64,000 bases of DNA from Bacillus renqingensis (GTDB lineage: Bacteria > Bacillota > Bacilli > Bacillales > Cytobacillaceae). Under the pieces are notes generated by a model that was given only the letters and a program-made list of their open reading frames with translations, did not search any database and was not told the origin of the DNA. The stretch covers positions 62,001 to 126,000 of the forward strand of contig NZ_JADDIU010000004.1 of the NCBI RefSeq assembly GCF_016464375.1. The letters run 5' to 3'. The position numbers were made by a program, and so were the translations under genes. Below are positions 35,934-44,672 of this stretch, one piece after another; position 1 is the first letter of the stretch, and every line of letters starts with the position of its first letter.

Positions 35934-36917
35934 ATGAGGCCTTACGTTTATATTACCAGAAAGCTTTCAGATACGGTGATTGCACCGCTAAGACAAAAAT
36001 TCACAGTAAACATGTGGGGGCATGAGGAGATACCAGTCCCAAAGGATGTATTACAATCAGAAGCTAAGAAGGCAGACGGATTATTGACCATGCTGACGGA
36101 TGCAGTTGATGAAAGCGTGCTGTCCGCCGGGCAGCAATTGAAGGTTGTTGCAAATATGGCAGTGGGTTATGACAATGTTGACATACAAGCGGCAAGTAGA
36201 GAAGGAATTGCCGTTTGCAACACACCGGATGTATTAACAGATTCAACTGCCGATTTAACCTTTGCCCTGTTGATGGCCACGGCACGAAGAATCGTGGAAG
36301 CTGCCCAGTTTGTGAAGGAGGATAGATGGAAAAGCTGGAGTCCGTTTCTTTTGGCTGGTCATGATATCCATCATAAAACAATAGGAATTGTTGGGATGGG
36401 GAAAATCGGAGCGGCCGTTGCCCGACGAGCAGCGGGATTTGAGATGAACATCCTTTATCATAATCGGACAAGAAAGACGGAGATAGAAGAGAAGACGGGT
36501 GCAGTATATGCCTCTTTTGATGAACTCGTCGAGCAGGCTGATTTCATCGTTTGTTTAACACCATTAACCTCAGAGACAAGGAATATGTTTACGCGTAATA
36601 TTTTTCAAAAAATGAAGCGAACAGCTATTTTCATCAATGCTTCCCGTGGTCCGGTTGTCAATGAACAGGACTTATTCGCGGCGTTGGCGGCAGGTGAGAT
36701 CGCCGGATCGGGGCTTGATGTCTTTGAACAAGAACCGATTCATTCTGAACATCCATTATTAACGCTTCCCAATGTAGTTGCCCTACCGCATATCGGCAGT
36801 TCGACGATTGAAACGAGAACGGCGATGATGAAGCTCTGTGTCGATAATATCGAAGCCGTTCTAACCGGTAAACGACCTAAAACACTGATAAACAAAGAAT
36901 GGCTGCAAAAGGTGTAA
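35934..36917 (+). CDS. D-isomer-specific 2-hydroxyacid dehydrogenase (glycerate/glyoxylate reductase type)
   Basis: NAD(P)-dependent enzyme of 327 aa. The dinucleotide motif is GIVGMGKIGAAVARRAAG. Catalytic residues lie in NASRGPVV (Arg), GLDVFEQEP (Glu) and LPHIGSST (His). Resemblance is to glyoxylate/hydroxypyruvate reductases and D-glycerate dehydrogenase. The ATG at 35934 is chosen because AAAGGA lies about 10 bp upstream; a longer in-frame start at 35901 is weaker. The exact substrate is not fixed by sequence. Confidence 0.87.
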   Translation: MRPYVYITRKLSDTVIAPLRQKFTVNMWGHEEIPVPKDVLQSEAKKADGLLTMLTDAVDESVLSAGQQLKVVANMAVGYDNVDIQAASREGIAVCNTPDVLTDSTADLTFALLMATARRIVEAAQFVKEDRWKSWSPFLLAGHDIHHKTIGIVGMGKIGAAVARRAAGFEMNILYHNRTRKTEIEEKTGAVYASFDELVEQADFIVCLTPLTSETRNMFTRNIFQKMKRTAIFINASRGPVVNEQDLFAALAAGEIAGSGLDVFEQEPIHSEHPLLTLPNVVALPHIGSSTIETRTAMMKLCVDNIEAVLTGKRPKTLINKEWLQKV

Positions 36918-36921
36918 GAAA

Positions 36922-36952
36922 AAAGCGATTGCTACGAAGAGCAATCGCTTTA
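36922..36952. terminator. Bidirectional terminator between the hydroxyacid dehydrogenase gene and yutI
   Basis: AAAGCGATTGC and GCAATCGCTTT form an 11-bp stem with a short loop between convergent genes. Confidence 0.85.
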
Positions 36953-36962
36953 AAGAATCCAA

Positions 36963-37202
36963 TTAGAATACTTGTTCAACTTCAACAATTCCTGGTACTT
37001 CTTCAAGAAGTGCCCGTTCAATACCTGCTTTTAATGTGATGGTTGAGCTTGGGCAGGATCCGCAAGCACCTAATAAGCGTAATTTCACAATACCATCCTC
37101 AACATCAACTAATTCACAATCTCCGCCGTCGCGAAGAAGAAATGGGCGTAATTTATCTAATACTTCTGAAACTTGCTCAAACATTTGTTGTTCTGACATC
37201 AT
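36963..37202 (-). CDS. yutI: NifU-type Fe-S cluster carrier YutI (Nfu)
   Basis: Small Nfu-domain protein of 79 aa with the cluster motif CGSCPSS near residue 52. It accepts Fe-S clusters from the Suf scaffold and delivers them to target enzymes. The start has two adjacent ATG codons with AAAGGAG 7 bp upstream. Grouped with yutM, yumC and yumB in this part of the window, and functionally with sufCDSUB. Confidence 0.92.
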   Translation of the reverse strand: MMSEQQMFEQVSEVLDKLRPFLLRDGGDCELVDVEDGIVKLRLLGACGSCPSSTITLKAGIERALLEEVPGIVEVEQVF

Positions 37203-37346
37203 AATCGACTCCTTTCCTAATCATATTATACTGTCGATGGTAGTAAAAATCCATTCTTAGAAATGGGGAAGCAGATGATAAACGTATTTTCTTAAGTTTA
37301 CCTTATATATATAGTAAAATAAAAGAAAAACGTTAGGATTGATGTT

Positions 37347-37673
37347 ATGGAATTAACAGAGGTTGAAATTGTTCTCTATGGTGCCGAGCAATTATGTCCA
37401 AGCTGCGTGAATCTGCCTTCCTCTAAAGAAACGTATGAATGGCTGGAGGCGGCAATCGCTAGAAAGTTCCCGGGGCAGCCATTTAAAATGAGCTATGTTG
37501 ATATCCACCAGCCCCCAGAGGACCGCGTCAAAGCTGACTTTGCACAAAGGGTCATCGACGAGGATATGTTTTATCCAGTAGTGGTTATAAAGGAAAAGGT
37601 TGTAGGAGAGGGGAATCCTCGTCTAAAAACAATATTCGCCGAACTGGAGAAATACGGGTATAGAGCCAGATAA
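37347..37673 (+). CDS. yuzD: YuzD family protein (DUF1462, thioredoxin-like)
   Basis: Protein of 108 aa. It has a CXXC-like pair in GAEQLCPSCVNLPSSK (about residues 12-27) and the segment KMSYVDIHQPPED followed by DMFYPVVVIKEKVVGEGNPRL, a thioredoxin-like layout. This matches YuzD. The cysteine pair suggests a redox or metal-binding role, but its function is not established. It ends in a terminator, and a large tandem array follows. Confidence 0.85.
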   Translation: MELTEVEIVLYGAEQLCPSCVNLPSSKETYEWLEAAIARKFPGQPFKMSYVDIHQPPEDRVKADFAQRVIDEDMFYPVVVIKEKVVGEGNPRLKTIFAELEKYGYRAR

Positions 37674-37674
37674 A

Positions 37675-37706
37675 AAAAGCATTCCGTTACTATGGAATGC
37701 TTTTTT
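37675..37706 (+). terminator. Terminator of yuzD
   Basis: AAAAGCATTCC and GGAATGCTTTT form an 11-bp stem with an 8-nt loop and T-run, immediately before the tandem array. Confidence 0.85.
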
Positions 37707-38331
37707 CTATGGGACAATTTCCTATGGAACCAACGACGTTTTGTCCCAAAGACTGTTTCTATGGAATAATTTCCTATGCAAGCAACAAAGTTTTGTCCCA
37801 AAGACCGTTTCTATGGGACAATTTCCTATGCGAGCACCGACGTTTTGTCCCAGAGACTGTTTCTATGGGACAATTTCCTATGCAAGCAACGACGTTTTGT
37901 CCCAAAGACCATTTCTATGGGACAATTTCCTATGCAAGCAACAAAGTTTTGTCCCATAGACCGTTTCTATGGGACAATTTCCTATGCGAGCAACGACGTT
38001 TTGTCCCAGAGACTGTTTCTATGGGACAATCTCATATGTAAGCAATGAAGTTTTGTCCCAAAGACCGTTTCTATGGGACAATTTCCTATGCGAGCAACGA
38101 CGTTTTGTCCCAGAGACTGTTTCTATGGGACAATTTCATATGTAAGCAATGAAGTTTTGTCCCAAAGACCGTTTCTATGGGACAATTTCCTATGCAAGCA
38201 ACGAAGTTTTGTCCCAGAGACTGTTTCTATGGGACAATTTCCTATGCAAGCAACGAAGTTTTGTCCCAAAGACCGTTTCTATGGGATAATTTCCTATGCA
38301 ACTAACGAAGTTTTGTCCCATAGATAATTTT
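37706..38331. repeat. Tandem array 1: 12 units of 52 bp, one hairpin per unit
   Basis: The 656-bp gap between convergent yuzD and yutJ is filled by 12 head-to-tail units. Units begin (TATGGGACAATTTCC) at 37708, 37760, 37812 and so on every 52 bp to 38280. Each junction holds a palindrome: TTGTCCCAAAGA, a 5-nt loop (ccgtt), then TCTATGGGACAA, a 12-bp stem with usually one mismatch. Units 6 and 8 are identical and units 7 and 9 differ at one base, so a 104-bp two-unit block was duplicated. The period is not a multiple of three, so open frames appear in all phases and are not genes. Confidence 0.95.
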
Positions 38332-39397
38332 ATCCGTTATGGAATTTATACAACCACAGGACACCTGATTTTAACAGGCGGGCGACACGGCCGGTAATGG
38401 CATGATCGGCCATCATGCCAAAGCCTTGCTTCTTCCCGAGAGAACCAAGGACACCTTTTAGCTTAATTGGCGGGAATTCAGCAGGCGGCTCCTCCCCATT
38501 CCAACGTTTCCGCAACACTTCAACAATTTGCATTGCCTGTCCTTCAGCAAGCTGTGCACTTGGAGCATGGGGCAGGCTGGCACAATCCCCAACAATAAAG
38601 ATATGTTCATCAGTCGGTAGATGATGACGAGGTGTGATAATCAATCTACCGGAACGGTCCTTTTCAGCATCCATTTGAAGGACTACCTTATTAGCTTGGA
38701 TTCCTGCAGTCCAGACTATGACATCACAATGTATTGGTTTGTCATGATTATAGAGCGTATTTTCCTCTACCTTGGTAATATTTGAATGATTGATCATTTC
38801 AACCTGATGTTCTACAAACCAATTTTCAACAAATTTACTTAAACGATCTGGGAAGGCCGAAAGAATATGTTCGCCACGATCAAATAATTTAATGTGTAAA
38901 TCACTGCGGCTTTCACTCAACTCACTGGCAAGTTCCACACCGCTAAGACCTGCCCCAACAATGCCTACGACAGAACCTGGTCCTAGATTATTTAAAGCAG
39001 AGTAGGTTTGCCGAGCTTTTTCAATACGTTGGATACTATAGGTGTATTGATCCGCTCCAGGTACATTATGATATTTGTCCTCGCAGCCTAAACCAATGAC
39101 TAAATCGTCGTAGAAAATAGAATCCCCATCCTTCAACAATACCTTATTATCCTTTGCTTCAATGCCAATGACCTCACCATATTTAACTGTAAGCTGTGGG
39201 TGCTGAGGAAAGTCAACACGTACCTCTTTGTCTGAAATGGTACCAGCTGCCAAGGCATAATATTCTGTTTTTAAGCAATGATAAGGGACTCGGTCCACTA
39301 ATGTAATCACCACGTCCTCGGGCAGATGATTCGGTAGAAGTTCATTGAGTATCTTCATACCGCCATATCCGCCTCCAAGAATCACAAGCTTTTTCAT
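38330..39397 (-). CDS. yutJ: NADH dehydrogenase-like flavoprotein YutJ
   Basis: Two-dinucleotide-binding-domain FAD oxidoreductase of 355 aa, related to type II NADH dehydrogenases. The N-terminal FAD motif is LVILGGGYGGMK, the NAD motif is VGIVGAGLSGVELASEL, and the second FAD-contact motif is IFIVGDCAS. It lacks an obvious long C-terminal membrane helix, so membrane association and quinone reduction are uncertain. Its stop codon overlaps the end of tandem array 1. Confidence 0.87.
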   Translation of the reverse strand: MKKLVILGGGYGGMKILNELLPNHLPEDVVITLVDRVPYHCLKTEYYALAAGTISDKEVRVDFPQHPQLTVKYGEVIGIEAKDNKVLLKDGDSIFYDDLVIGLGCEDKYHNVPGADQYTYSIQRIEKARQTYSALNNLGPGSVVGIVGAGLSGVELASELSESRSDLHIKLFDRGEHILSAFPDRLSKFVENWFVEHQVEMINHSNITKVEENTLYNHDKPIHCDVIVWTAGIQANKVVLQMDAEKDRSGRLIITPRHHLPTDEHIFIVGDCASLPHAPSAQLAEGQAMQIVEVLRKRWNGEEPPAEFPPIKLKGVLGSLGKKQGFGMMADHAITGRVARLLKSGVLWLYKFHNG

Positions 39398-39595
39398 GTT
39401 AATTCCCCTTTGTGAAAGTAATATTTATGTAGTTATAATTGTATCTCCCTTAAAACACAACTATGAGTATAGCTAAATTGTGTAAAAATAACAACACTTA
39501 TCCGGTTAGTTCTTGACAATCATACCAGCTACATGGTATTTGACGATGCAGGGAAAAAATAGTAGGATAGGTAGTTAGTTGTGAGAGGTGAAAGC

Positions 39596-39835
39596 ATGAT
39601 TAAGCCAATTATTGAATTCTGTGTCAGCAATCTGGCAAATGGTTCACAAAAGGCACTTGAGAAGTTAGAAAAAGATCCTAATTTGGACATTATCGAATAT
39701 GGCTGTCTCGGTTATTGCGGGATATGCGCAAGAAATCTATATGCTCTTGTAAATGGGGAGATCGTCACGGGAGAGACACCGGATGATTTGGTGGATCATA
39801 TCTATCAATATCTGGAAGAAAATCCAATGTTTTAA
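39596..39835 (+). CDS. yuzB: YuzB family protein (DUF1450)
   Basis: Protein of 79 aa with conserved cysteines (Cys7 in IIEFCVSN and the cluster [13 protein letters not shown]), a pattern that suggests metal or Fe-S binding, although this is not demonstrated. The ATG at 39596 has GAGAGGTGAAAG upstream; the in-frame GTG at 39581 precedes that site. It lies among redox and Fe-S genes, as yuzB does in B. subtilis. Confidence 0.87.
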   Translation: MIKPIIEFCVSNLANGSQKALEKLEKDPNLDIIEYGCLGYCGICARNLYALVNGEIVTGETPDDLVDHIYQYLEENPMF

Positions 39836-39963
39836 CGAAGGGGGAGTGAGAAGCTCTTTTTTTCAATTACATTCATATACTGTTTACAGGATTCGCATTA
39901 CTTGAGTTGAAATCAACCAGTGTTTATACTATATAAAAGGCCTCTGGGAAGGAGGGGATTTTC

Positions 39964-40329
39964 TTGAGTAAGGATATTGTGATATTAACAGAAGCAGCGT
40001 CACTGCAAATTAAAGAGATGATGAAGCATAATGAAGAAGAAGGCGCCTTTTTACGTGTAAGTGTTAAGGGCGGCGGCTGCAGCGGATTATCGTATGGAAT
40101 GGGTTTTGATCATGAAGCAGGCGAAGATGATCATCAGCTTGAACAATATGGCATTCGTATCTTAGTGGATAAAGAAAGCGCTCCGATTTTACAAGGAACA
40201 AAAATTGATTATAAGCAATCGATGATGGGCGGCGGCTTTACAATTGATAATCCAAACGCCATTGCATCATGCGGCTGCGGATCTTCATTCAGAACAGCAA
40301 CCGCTGCAGGTACACCAGAGGAGTGCTAG
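39964..40329 (+). CDS. yutM: A-type Fe-S carrier protein YutM (HesB/IscA/ErpA family)
   Basis: A-type carrier of 121 aa. The three ligand cysteines are in place: one in GGCSGLSYG and two in the C-terminal CGCGSSF. It transfers assembled clusters to apoproteins. It starts at a TTG with GGAGGGGA about 7 bp upstream. It ends at a symmetrical terminator shared with yumC. Confidence 0.93.
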   Translation: MSKDIVILTEAASLQIKEMMKHNEEEGAFLRVSVKGGGCSGLSYGMGFDHEAGEDDHQLEQYGIRILVDKESAPILQGTKIDYKQSMMGGGFTIDNPNAIASCGCGSSFRTATAAGTPEEC

Positions 40330-40337
40330 AGAATAAA

Positions 40338-40364
40338 AAAGGCGTCCGTTGAACGGACGCCTTT
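40338..40364. terminator. Bidirectional terminator between yutM and yumC
   Basis: AAAGGCGTCCG and CGGACGCCTTT form a perfect 11-bp stem with a 5-nt loop between convergent genes. Confidence 0.92.
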
Positions 40365-40371
40365 GGCGTTG

Positions 40372-41370
40372 TTATTTATCGAACATGGATGAGCTGTGCA
40401 GGGGTTGGATCTTCGCTTTTGGATCCATGAATGCTTTGGCGTTATTTACAGCCGTTGGCGCTTCACCGAAACCGGAAGCGATTAATTTTACCTTCCCCTC
40501 ATAGGTACAAATATCACCGGCAGCATAAATTCCTGGAATATTTGTTTCCATTTTGGAGTTTACCACAATGGAATTCTTTGCAATTTCTAAACCCCATTCC
40601 TTGATCGGTCCGAGGGAGGAAACGAACCCATAATTGCAAATGACTGCATCGACATCAACCGTTTCTTTACTCTTATCCTTAACTTTTTCTAGAACAACTT
40701 GTTTGATGCTGTTATCATCACCAATGATTTCAGCCGGGACAAATGGTGTCTTCACATCAACTTTAGAATGAAATAGGTTTTCAACGCTATGCTCATGGGC
40801 CCGGAATTTATCCCGGCGGTGGACGATCGTTACCTTTTCAGCAATTGGCTCAAGCATTAATGCCCAGTCTACTGCAGAATCTCCACCACCAAATACAACG
40901 ACCTTTTGTCCAGCAAATTGCTTTAGGTCTTCAATAAAATAGTAGAGATTTTTCCGCTCATACTGAGCAGCGCTTTCCAGCTCTAAGCGACGCGGTTGGA
41001 ATGCCCCGTTACCAGCGGTAATAATGATTGTTTTCGAATAATGAACCTCTCGATTTGTTGTTAATTTAAATGTTCCATCCGCTTGCTTTTCTAATTTTTC
41101 AACCGATTGTTCCAAGGCAACGGTTGGTGCAAATTTTGCCATCTGTTCTTTTAAGTTATTAATCAATTCCTGAGCACGAATTTTTGGAAAACCAGCAACA
41201 TCATAAATATATTTTTCCGGATATAGCGCCGATAATTGACCGCCCAATTGAGGCAAGCTCTCGATAATTTTCACGGATGCTTGTCTCATTCCCCCATAGA
41301 AGGCAGTAAATAGACCGACGGGACCTCCACCGATAATCGTAATGTCATAAAGCTTTTGATCTTCTTGCAC
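40372..41370 (-). CDS. yumC: Ferredoxin--NADP(+) reductase YumC (thioredoxin reductase-like)
   Basis: Flavoenzyme of 332 aa that moves electrons between NADPH and ferredoxin. FAD motif [17 protein letters not shown] motif [14 protein letters not shown] and [14 protein letters not shown] are as in YumC. The CXXC disulfide of true thioredoxin reductases is absent at the NADPH domain, which separates it from TrxB. A GTG start (residue sequence MQEDQKLYD) is used, with GGGGGGAT 5 bp upstream. Confidence 0.93.
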   Translation of the reverse strand: MQEDQKLYDITIIGGGPVGLFTAFYGGMRQASVKIIESLPQLGGQLSALYPEKYIYDVAGFPKIRAQELINNLKEQMAKFAPTVALEQSVEKLEKQADGTFKLTTNREVHYSKTIIITAGNGAFQPRRLELESAAQYERKNLYYFIEDLKQFAGQKVVVFGGGDSAVDWALMLEPIAEKVTIVHRRDKFRAHEHSVENLFHSKVDVKTPFVPAEIIGDDNSIKQVVLEKVKDKSKETVDVDAVICNYGFVSSLGPIKEWGLEIAKNSIVVNSKMETNIPGIYAAGDICTYEGKVKLIASGFGEAPTAVNNAKAFMDPKAKIQPLHSSSMFDK

Positions 41371-41792
41371 TGAGTATCCCCCCAACAAGTAGTTACAATT
41401 CCACTCCCTATCATATCATAAATTGAATAATTCTCACATCTTCCTAGAAATATTCAATCAGGTTTTTATTGGTTTCTTTTCTCGAATATTTTGTACATTG
41501 TTTAATTATTATTTTGATAATAAAAATGTTTAAATAGCTTGAATTTCGGAGAAAAGTAGCATAAGATGTATTAGGATATATTGTTAAGATTTTGTGACAG
41601 AAATAGTACATTTTTATGAAGAAGCAGGAAATTAAGAATTTTTTCAAAAGACTAGTCTGTTAACAGCTAATGTCCGGAAAATCGGTATTTCTTTATATTT
41701 ATTCGTGAAATTTATCACATACATTTTCTTGCTTTTTAAAATAAAAATGTACGAGGCAGTAGAAAATAAGAAAAAAGGTGGAAGTGATAAAG
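41371..41792. other. AT-rich intergenic region between yumC and yumB
   Basis: The two genes are divergent and separated by about 420 bp of AT-rich sequence. The only recognisable element is the Rex-like palindrome at 41703-41720. No convincing coding frame or RNA was found. Confidence 0.6.
41703..41720 (+). promoter_or_regulatory. Rex-like operator upstream of yumB
   Basis: TCGTGAAATTTATCACAT keeps the GTGA-N6-TCAC core of the Bacillus Rex site (TTGTGA-N6-TCACAA) with imperfect outer positions. Rex senses the NADH/NAD ratio and represses the NADH dehydrogenase gene ndh in B. subtilis; here it would couple yumB to NADH level. It lies about 72 bp before the start codon. Confidence 0.5.
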
Positions 41793-43010
41793 TTGAGAAA
41801 GCCAAAAATCGTTATCCTTGGTGCCGGATACGGAGGATTGTTAACGACAGTACGCTTGCAAAAGCTTATCGGAGTTAATGAAGCGGATATTGTATTAGTG
41901 AATAAAAATGATTATCATTACGAAACAACTTGGTTACATGAAGCTTCAGCAGGTACACTTCATCATGATAAAGTACGTTACGATATTAGTAAGGTCATTG
42001 ACCGTAGTAAAGTGAACTTTGTTCAAGACACAGTGGTTGAAATAAACAAAGATGAAAAGAAAGTAATTTTAGAAAAAGGCGAAGTGGAATATGACTATCT
42101 TGTCATTGCCCTTGGCGGTGAATCAGAAACATTCGGAATTAAAGGCTTGAAAGAGTATGCCTTTGGAATTACGAATGTCAATTCTTCACGCCAATTGCGC
42201 GAGCATATTGAGTATCAATTTGCGACGTATAACATGGAAGAAGTAAAAGACGACAATCGTTTATCAATTGTTGTGGGCGGAGCTGGGTTTACAGGGATTG
42301 AATTTCTCGGTGAATTAACAAACCGTATCCCTGAACTATGCCATGAATATGATGTTGATCAACAAAAAGTAAAAATTACTTGCGTGGAAGCAGCTCCAAC
42401 CGTACTTCCAGGTTTTGATCCCGAATTGGTAGACTATGCTGTTTCCCAATTGCAAAGTAAAGGTGTAGAATTTTTAATTGGCACAGCCATTAAAGAGGCT
42501 ACTCCTGAAGGGATTTTAGTTGCAAAAGGTGACGAGGAGCCGTATGAGATTAAAGCCGGTACGGTTGTCTGGGCAGCAGGTGTAAGAGGAAACTCTATCA
42601 TTGAAAAATCGGGATTTGAAGCAATGCGAGGACGCGTTAAAGTTCAGCCGGATCTTCGCGTTCCTGGGTTTGATGATATATTTGTAATTGGTGACTGTTC
42701 ACTTGTCATTAATGAAGAAATAAATCGTCCGTATCCGCCAACCGCACAAATTTCAATGCAGCAAGGGGAACTTGTTGCCCGCAATATTGCGGCGTTAATT
42801 CGCAATAAGACCGATTTGGAAACCTTCAAGTTTGACAACAAAGGGACTGTTTGCTCATTAGGTGAACACGATGCGATTGGTGTTGTATTCGGCAAGAAAC
42901 TTACCGGTACTAAAGCCTCCTTTATGAAAAAAGTTATCGATAATCGTGCCCTTTACATGATTGGCGGGGCATCGCTTGTCTTGAAAAAAGGGAAATTTAA
43001 TTTATTTTAA
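41793..43010 (+). CDS. yumB: Type II NADH dehydrogenase-like protein YumB
   Basis: FAD-dependent pyridine nucleotide oxidoreductase of 405 aa in the NDH-2 family. FAD motif [16 protein letters not shown] motif [17 protein letters not shown] and the second FAD motif IFVIGDCSL are present. The C-terminal region has [17 protein letters not shown], the quinone-site region in NDH-2 enzymes. The TTG at 41793 gives [19 protein letters not shown] lies upstream. It probably oxidises NADH at the membrane surface, but whether it is respiratory is not shown. Confidence 0.88.
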   Translation: MRKPKIVILGAGYGGLLTTVRLQKLIGVNEADIVLVNKNDYHYETTWLHEASAGTLHHDKVRYDISKVIDRSKVNFVQDTVVEINKDEKKVILEKGEVEYDYLVIALGGESETFGIKGLKEYAFGITNVNSSRQLREHIEYQFATYNMEEVKDDNRLSIVVGGAGFTGIEFLGELTNRIPELCHEYDVDQQKVKITCVEAAPTVLPGFDPELVDYAVSQLQSKGVEFLIGTAIKEATPEGILVAKGDEEPYEIKAGTVVWAAGVRGNSIIEKSGFEAMRGRVKVQPDLRVPGFDDIFVIGDCSLVINEEINRPYPPTAQISMQQGELVARNIAALIRNKTDLETFKFDNKGTVCSLGEHDAIGVVFGKKLTGTKASFMKKVIDNRALYMIGGASLVLKKGKFNLF

Positions 43011-43012
43011 TT

Positions 43013-43043
43013 AAAAAAGGACAGGAGCGTCTGTCCTTTTTTT
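43013..43043 (+). terminator. Terminator of yumB
   Basis: AAAGGACAG and CTGTCCTTT form a stem with a 6-nt loop, flanked by A and T runs. Confidence 0.88.
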
Positions 43044-43102
43044 GATTGACTCCTTTCTATCCATTCAGTACACTAAGGATTGATGTAAAAAGGGGGATTT
43101 CC

Positions 43103-43420
43103 ATGAATATTGCTTTATTACTGATATCAATTTTGCTATTTTTTGTCTTATTTTTTGGAATCGGCTTCATTCTCAATATGATTTTGCGCATGACGTGGGT
43201 TATGGCCGTCATTTATCCGATTGTAGTTATTTTCATTATTGATAAAGTACGTTTTCTCGATTATTTTCTGAAAAGTAAATATGCTTTTCAGGAATTAGGA
43301 CAGCGATTGATTTCATTAGGAACTGCGGACATTATTATCTTACTCAGTGGACTAGCCGGAGCGATTGCAGCAGGGATTACGATCAAGCTTTTACGAAAAA
43401 ATGGGTATCAAATGTTTTAA
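43103..43420 (+). CDS. yuiB: YuiB family membrane protein
   Basis: Membrane protein of 105 aa with three hydrophobic segments (about residues 3-25, 28-50 and 78-100) and the conserved FGIGFILNMILRMTWVM. This matches YuiB, of unknown function. The ATG at 43103 follows AAGGGGGAT; the longer upstream frame has no site. Confidence 0.84.
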   Translation: MNIALLLISILLFFVLFFGIGFILNMILRMTWVMAVIYPIVVIFIIDKVRFLDYFLKSKYAFQELGQRLISLGTADIIILLSGLAGAIAAGITIKLLRKNGYQMF

Positions 43421-43549
43421 AAAATCATGTCAGTTGTTGGATTTGTAATGTTTAACATTATTGATAGCACTTTTATAAAATTATTACTTCCTCTTTGAAT
43501 AATTCTTTCCATCTTGGGAATGAATATTTTGGGAGGAGTGAAAATTTTA

Positions 43550-44155
43550 ATGAATAAAATGAAGAATTGGATCAAGCGTTTTGCGATGACATGTCTGTTT
43601 ATAATGGCAATATCTGTAACGTTCCAATCCTTATCAGGCGTAAATGCTCAGGCGTTTGTCAGCCGCTTAGTAAATGTAGCTTCACCAAGTGAAAATGTTT
43701 CAGGGACACCTTCCTTAGAAAATGCTTTTGATTGGTCTAAATACCCTAAACATACCGTCACAGCGACAGGTTATACAGCAGGATTTGAATCAACAGGAAA
43801 AAATAAAGGGCATCCTGAATACGGAATTACCTACTCAGGGGTTAAAGTGAAACGCGATTTATTTTCGACGATCGCAGCCGATTTAACGGTTTTCCCTATC
43901 GGGACGATTCTGTTCATACCAGGGTATGGCTATGGTGTGGTTGCAGATAAAGGGGGAGCCATTAAAGGAAATAAATTGGACCTTTATTATGAAACGGTTG
44001 AAGATGTGTACCGGTTATGGGGAAAAAAGCAAGTTGATGTGTACGTCATCCAAAAAGGTAATGGCAAATTAACCGAAAAACAACTGTTGGCTTTAAATGA
44101 AGACAAGGCAATGCAAGTGTTCCGCCAGCAATATATTAAATCTGAAAAAAGATAA
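43550..44155 (+). CDS. yuiC: 3D-domain peptidoglycan-active protein YuiC
   Basis: Secreted or membrane-anchored protein of 201 aa: basic N-terminus, hydrophobic signal segment (about residues 10-30), then a stationary-phase-survival 3D domain with the three conserved aspartates ([32 protein letters not shown]). YuiC of B. subtilis has muralytic (lytic transglycosylase-like) activity, and the homologous segment [19 protein letters not shown] is retained here. A GGAGGAG lies about 11 bp before the ATG. Confidence 0.87.
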   Translation: MNKMKNWIKRFAMTCLFIMAISVTFQSLSGVNAQAFVSRLVNVASPSENVSGTPSLENAFDWSKYPKHTVTATGYTAGFESTGKNKGHPEYGITYSGVKVKRDLFSTIAADLTVFPIGTILFIPGYGYGVVADKGGAIKGNKLDLYYETVEDVYRLWGKKQVDVYVIQKGNGKLTEKQLLALNEDKAMQVFRQQYIKSEKR

Positions 44156-44178
44156 ACAGGTCGCGTACCTGTTTTTTT
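44154..44178 (+). terminator. Terminator of yuiC
   Basis: AAACAGGT and ACCTGTTT form a stem with a 5-nt loop, followed by a T-run. Confidence 0.88.
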
Positions 44179-44241
44179 GCGTTACCACCTTCTATTTCAT
44201 AAAATAAAAGATATGCATCATGGAAGGTGGTCTTAAGCCAA

Positions 44242-44622
44242 ATGGAAGATTATCCGATGGAGTATTATCAGTTTTTTGTCAGCTTCAATGAAGGTGATTA
44301 TTATACATGCCATGATCTGCTTGAAGAGATGTGGATGACCGATAAACAGAATTTATTTTTAAAAGGGTTATTGCAAATGAGCGTGGCCATCTACCATTAT
44401 GAGTACGGAAATGTGAAGGGGGCCAGAATGATGATGCTAACCGCTTATTACTATTTACAAGACTATCGTCCGAAGCATTGGGGCTTGGATTTGGAAAAGG
44501 TCTATCCTTTTATTGAACAATGCCTGATGACTTTTCCGACAGATATCGACAGTATCCCATTTGAAAGAATTGACGAACTGCCAAAGCTACCTTCGTTGCT
44601 CCTTTATTTAGAAGATGATTAA
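44242..44622 (+). CDS. DUF309 family protein
   Basis: Helical protein of 126 aa with the DUF309 signature FNEGDYYTCHDLLEEMW near the N-terminus and a second helical segment FLKGLLQMSVAIYHYEYGN. The family has unknown function and often lies near ribosomal or cell-wall genes. Start choice is uncertain: AAGGTGG lies 11 bp before the ATG at 44242. Immediately upstream of pepA. Confidence 0.8.
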   Translation: MEDYPMEYYQFFVSFNEGDYYTCHDLLEEMWMTDKQNLFLKGLLQMSVAIYHYEYGNVKGARMMMLTAYYYLQDYRPKHWGLDLEKVYPFIEQCLMTFPTDIDSIPFERIDELPKLPSLLLYLEDD

Positions 44623-44672
44623 AAGCTGTCTTTTCGCTATAATGGTCAAGAATACTATGGAGGTGAAATTAT

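Noticed and set aside
37697-38327. Overlapping open frames of 70-114 codons on the plus strand in all three phases
   Set aside because: They are a by-product of the 52-bp tandem repeat, whose period is not a multiple of three; there is no ribosome site and the frames encode the same repeat in different phases.
37706-38331. CRISPR array
   Set aside because: Units are head-to-tail near-identical along their full 52 bp, with no variable spacers and no cas genes nearby. The same applies to 60561-61005.
41444-41647. 67-codon frame on the minus strand upstream of yumC
   Set aside because: AT-rich sequence with low-complexity product, no ribosome site, and no conserved features.
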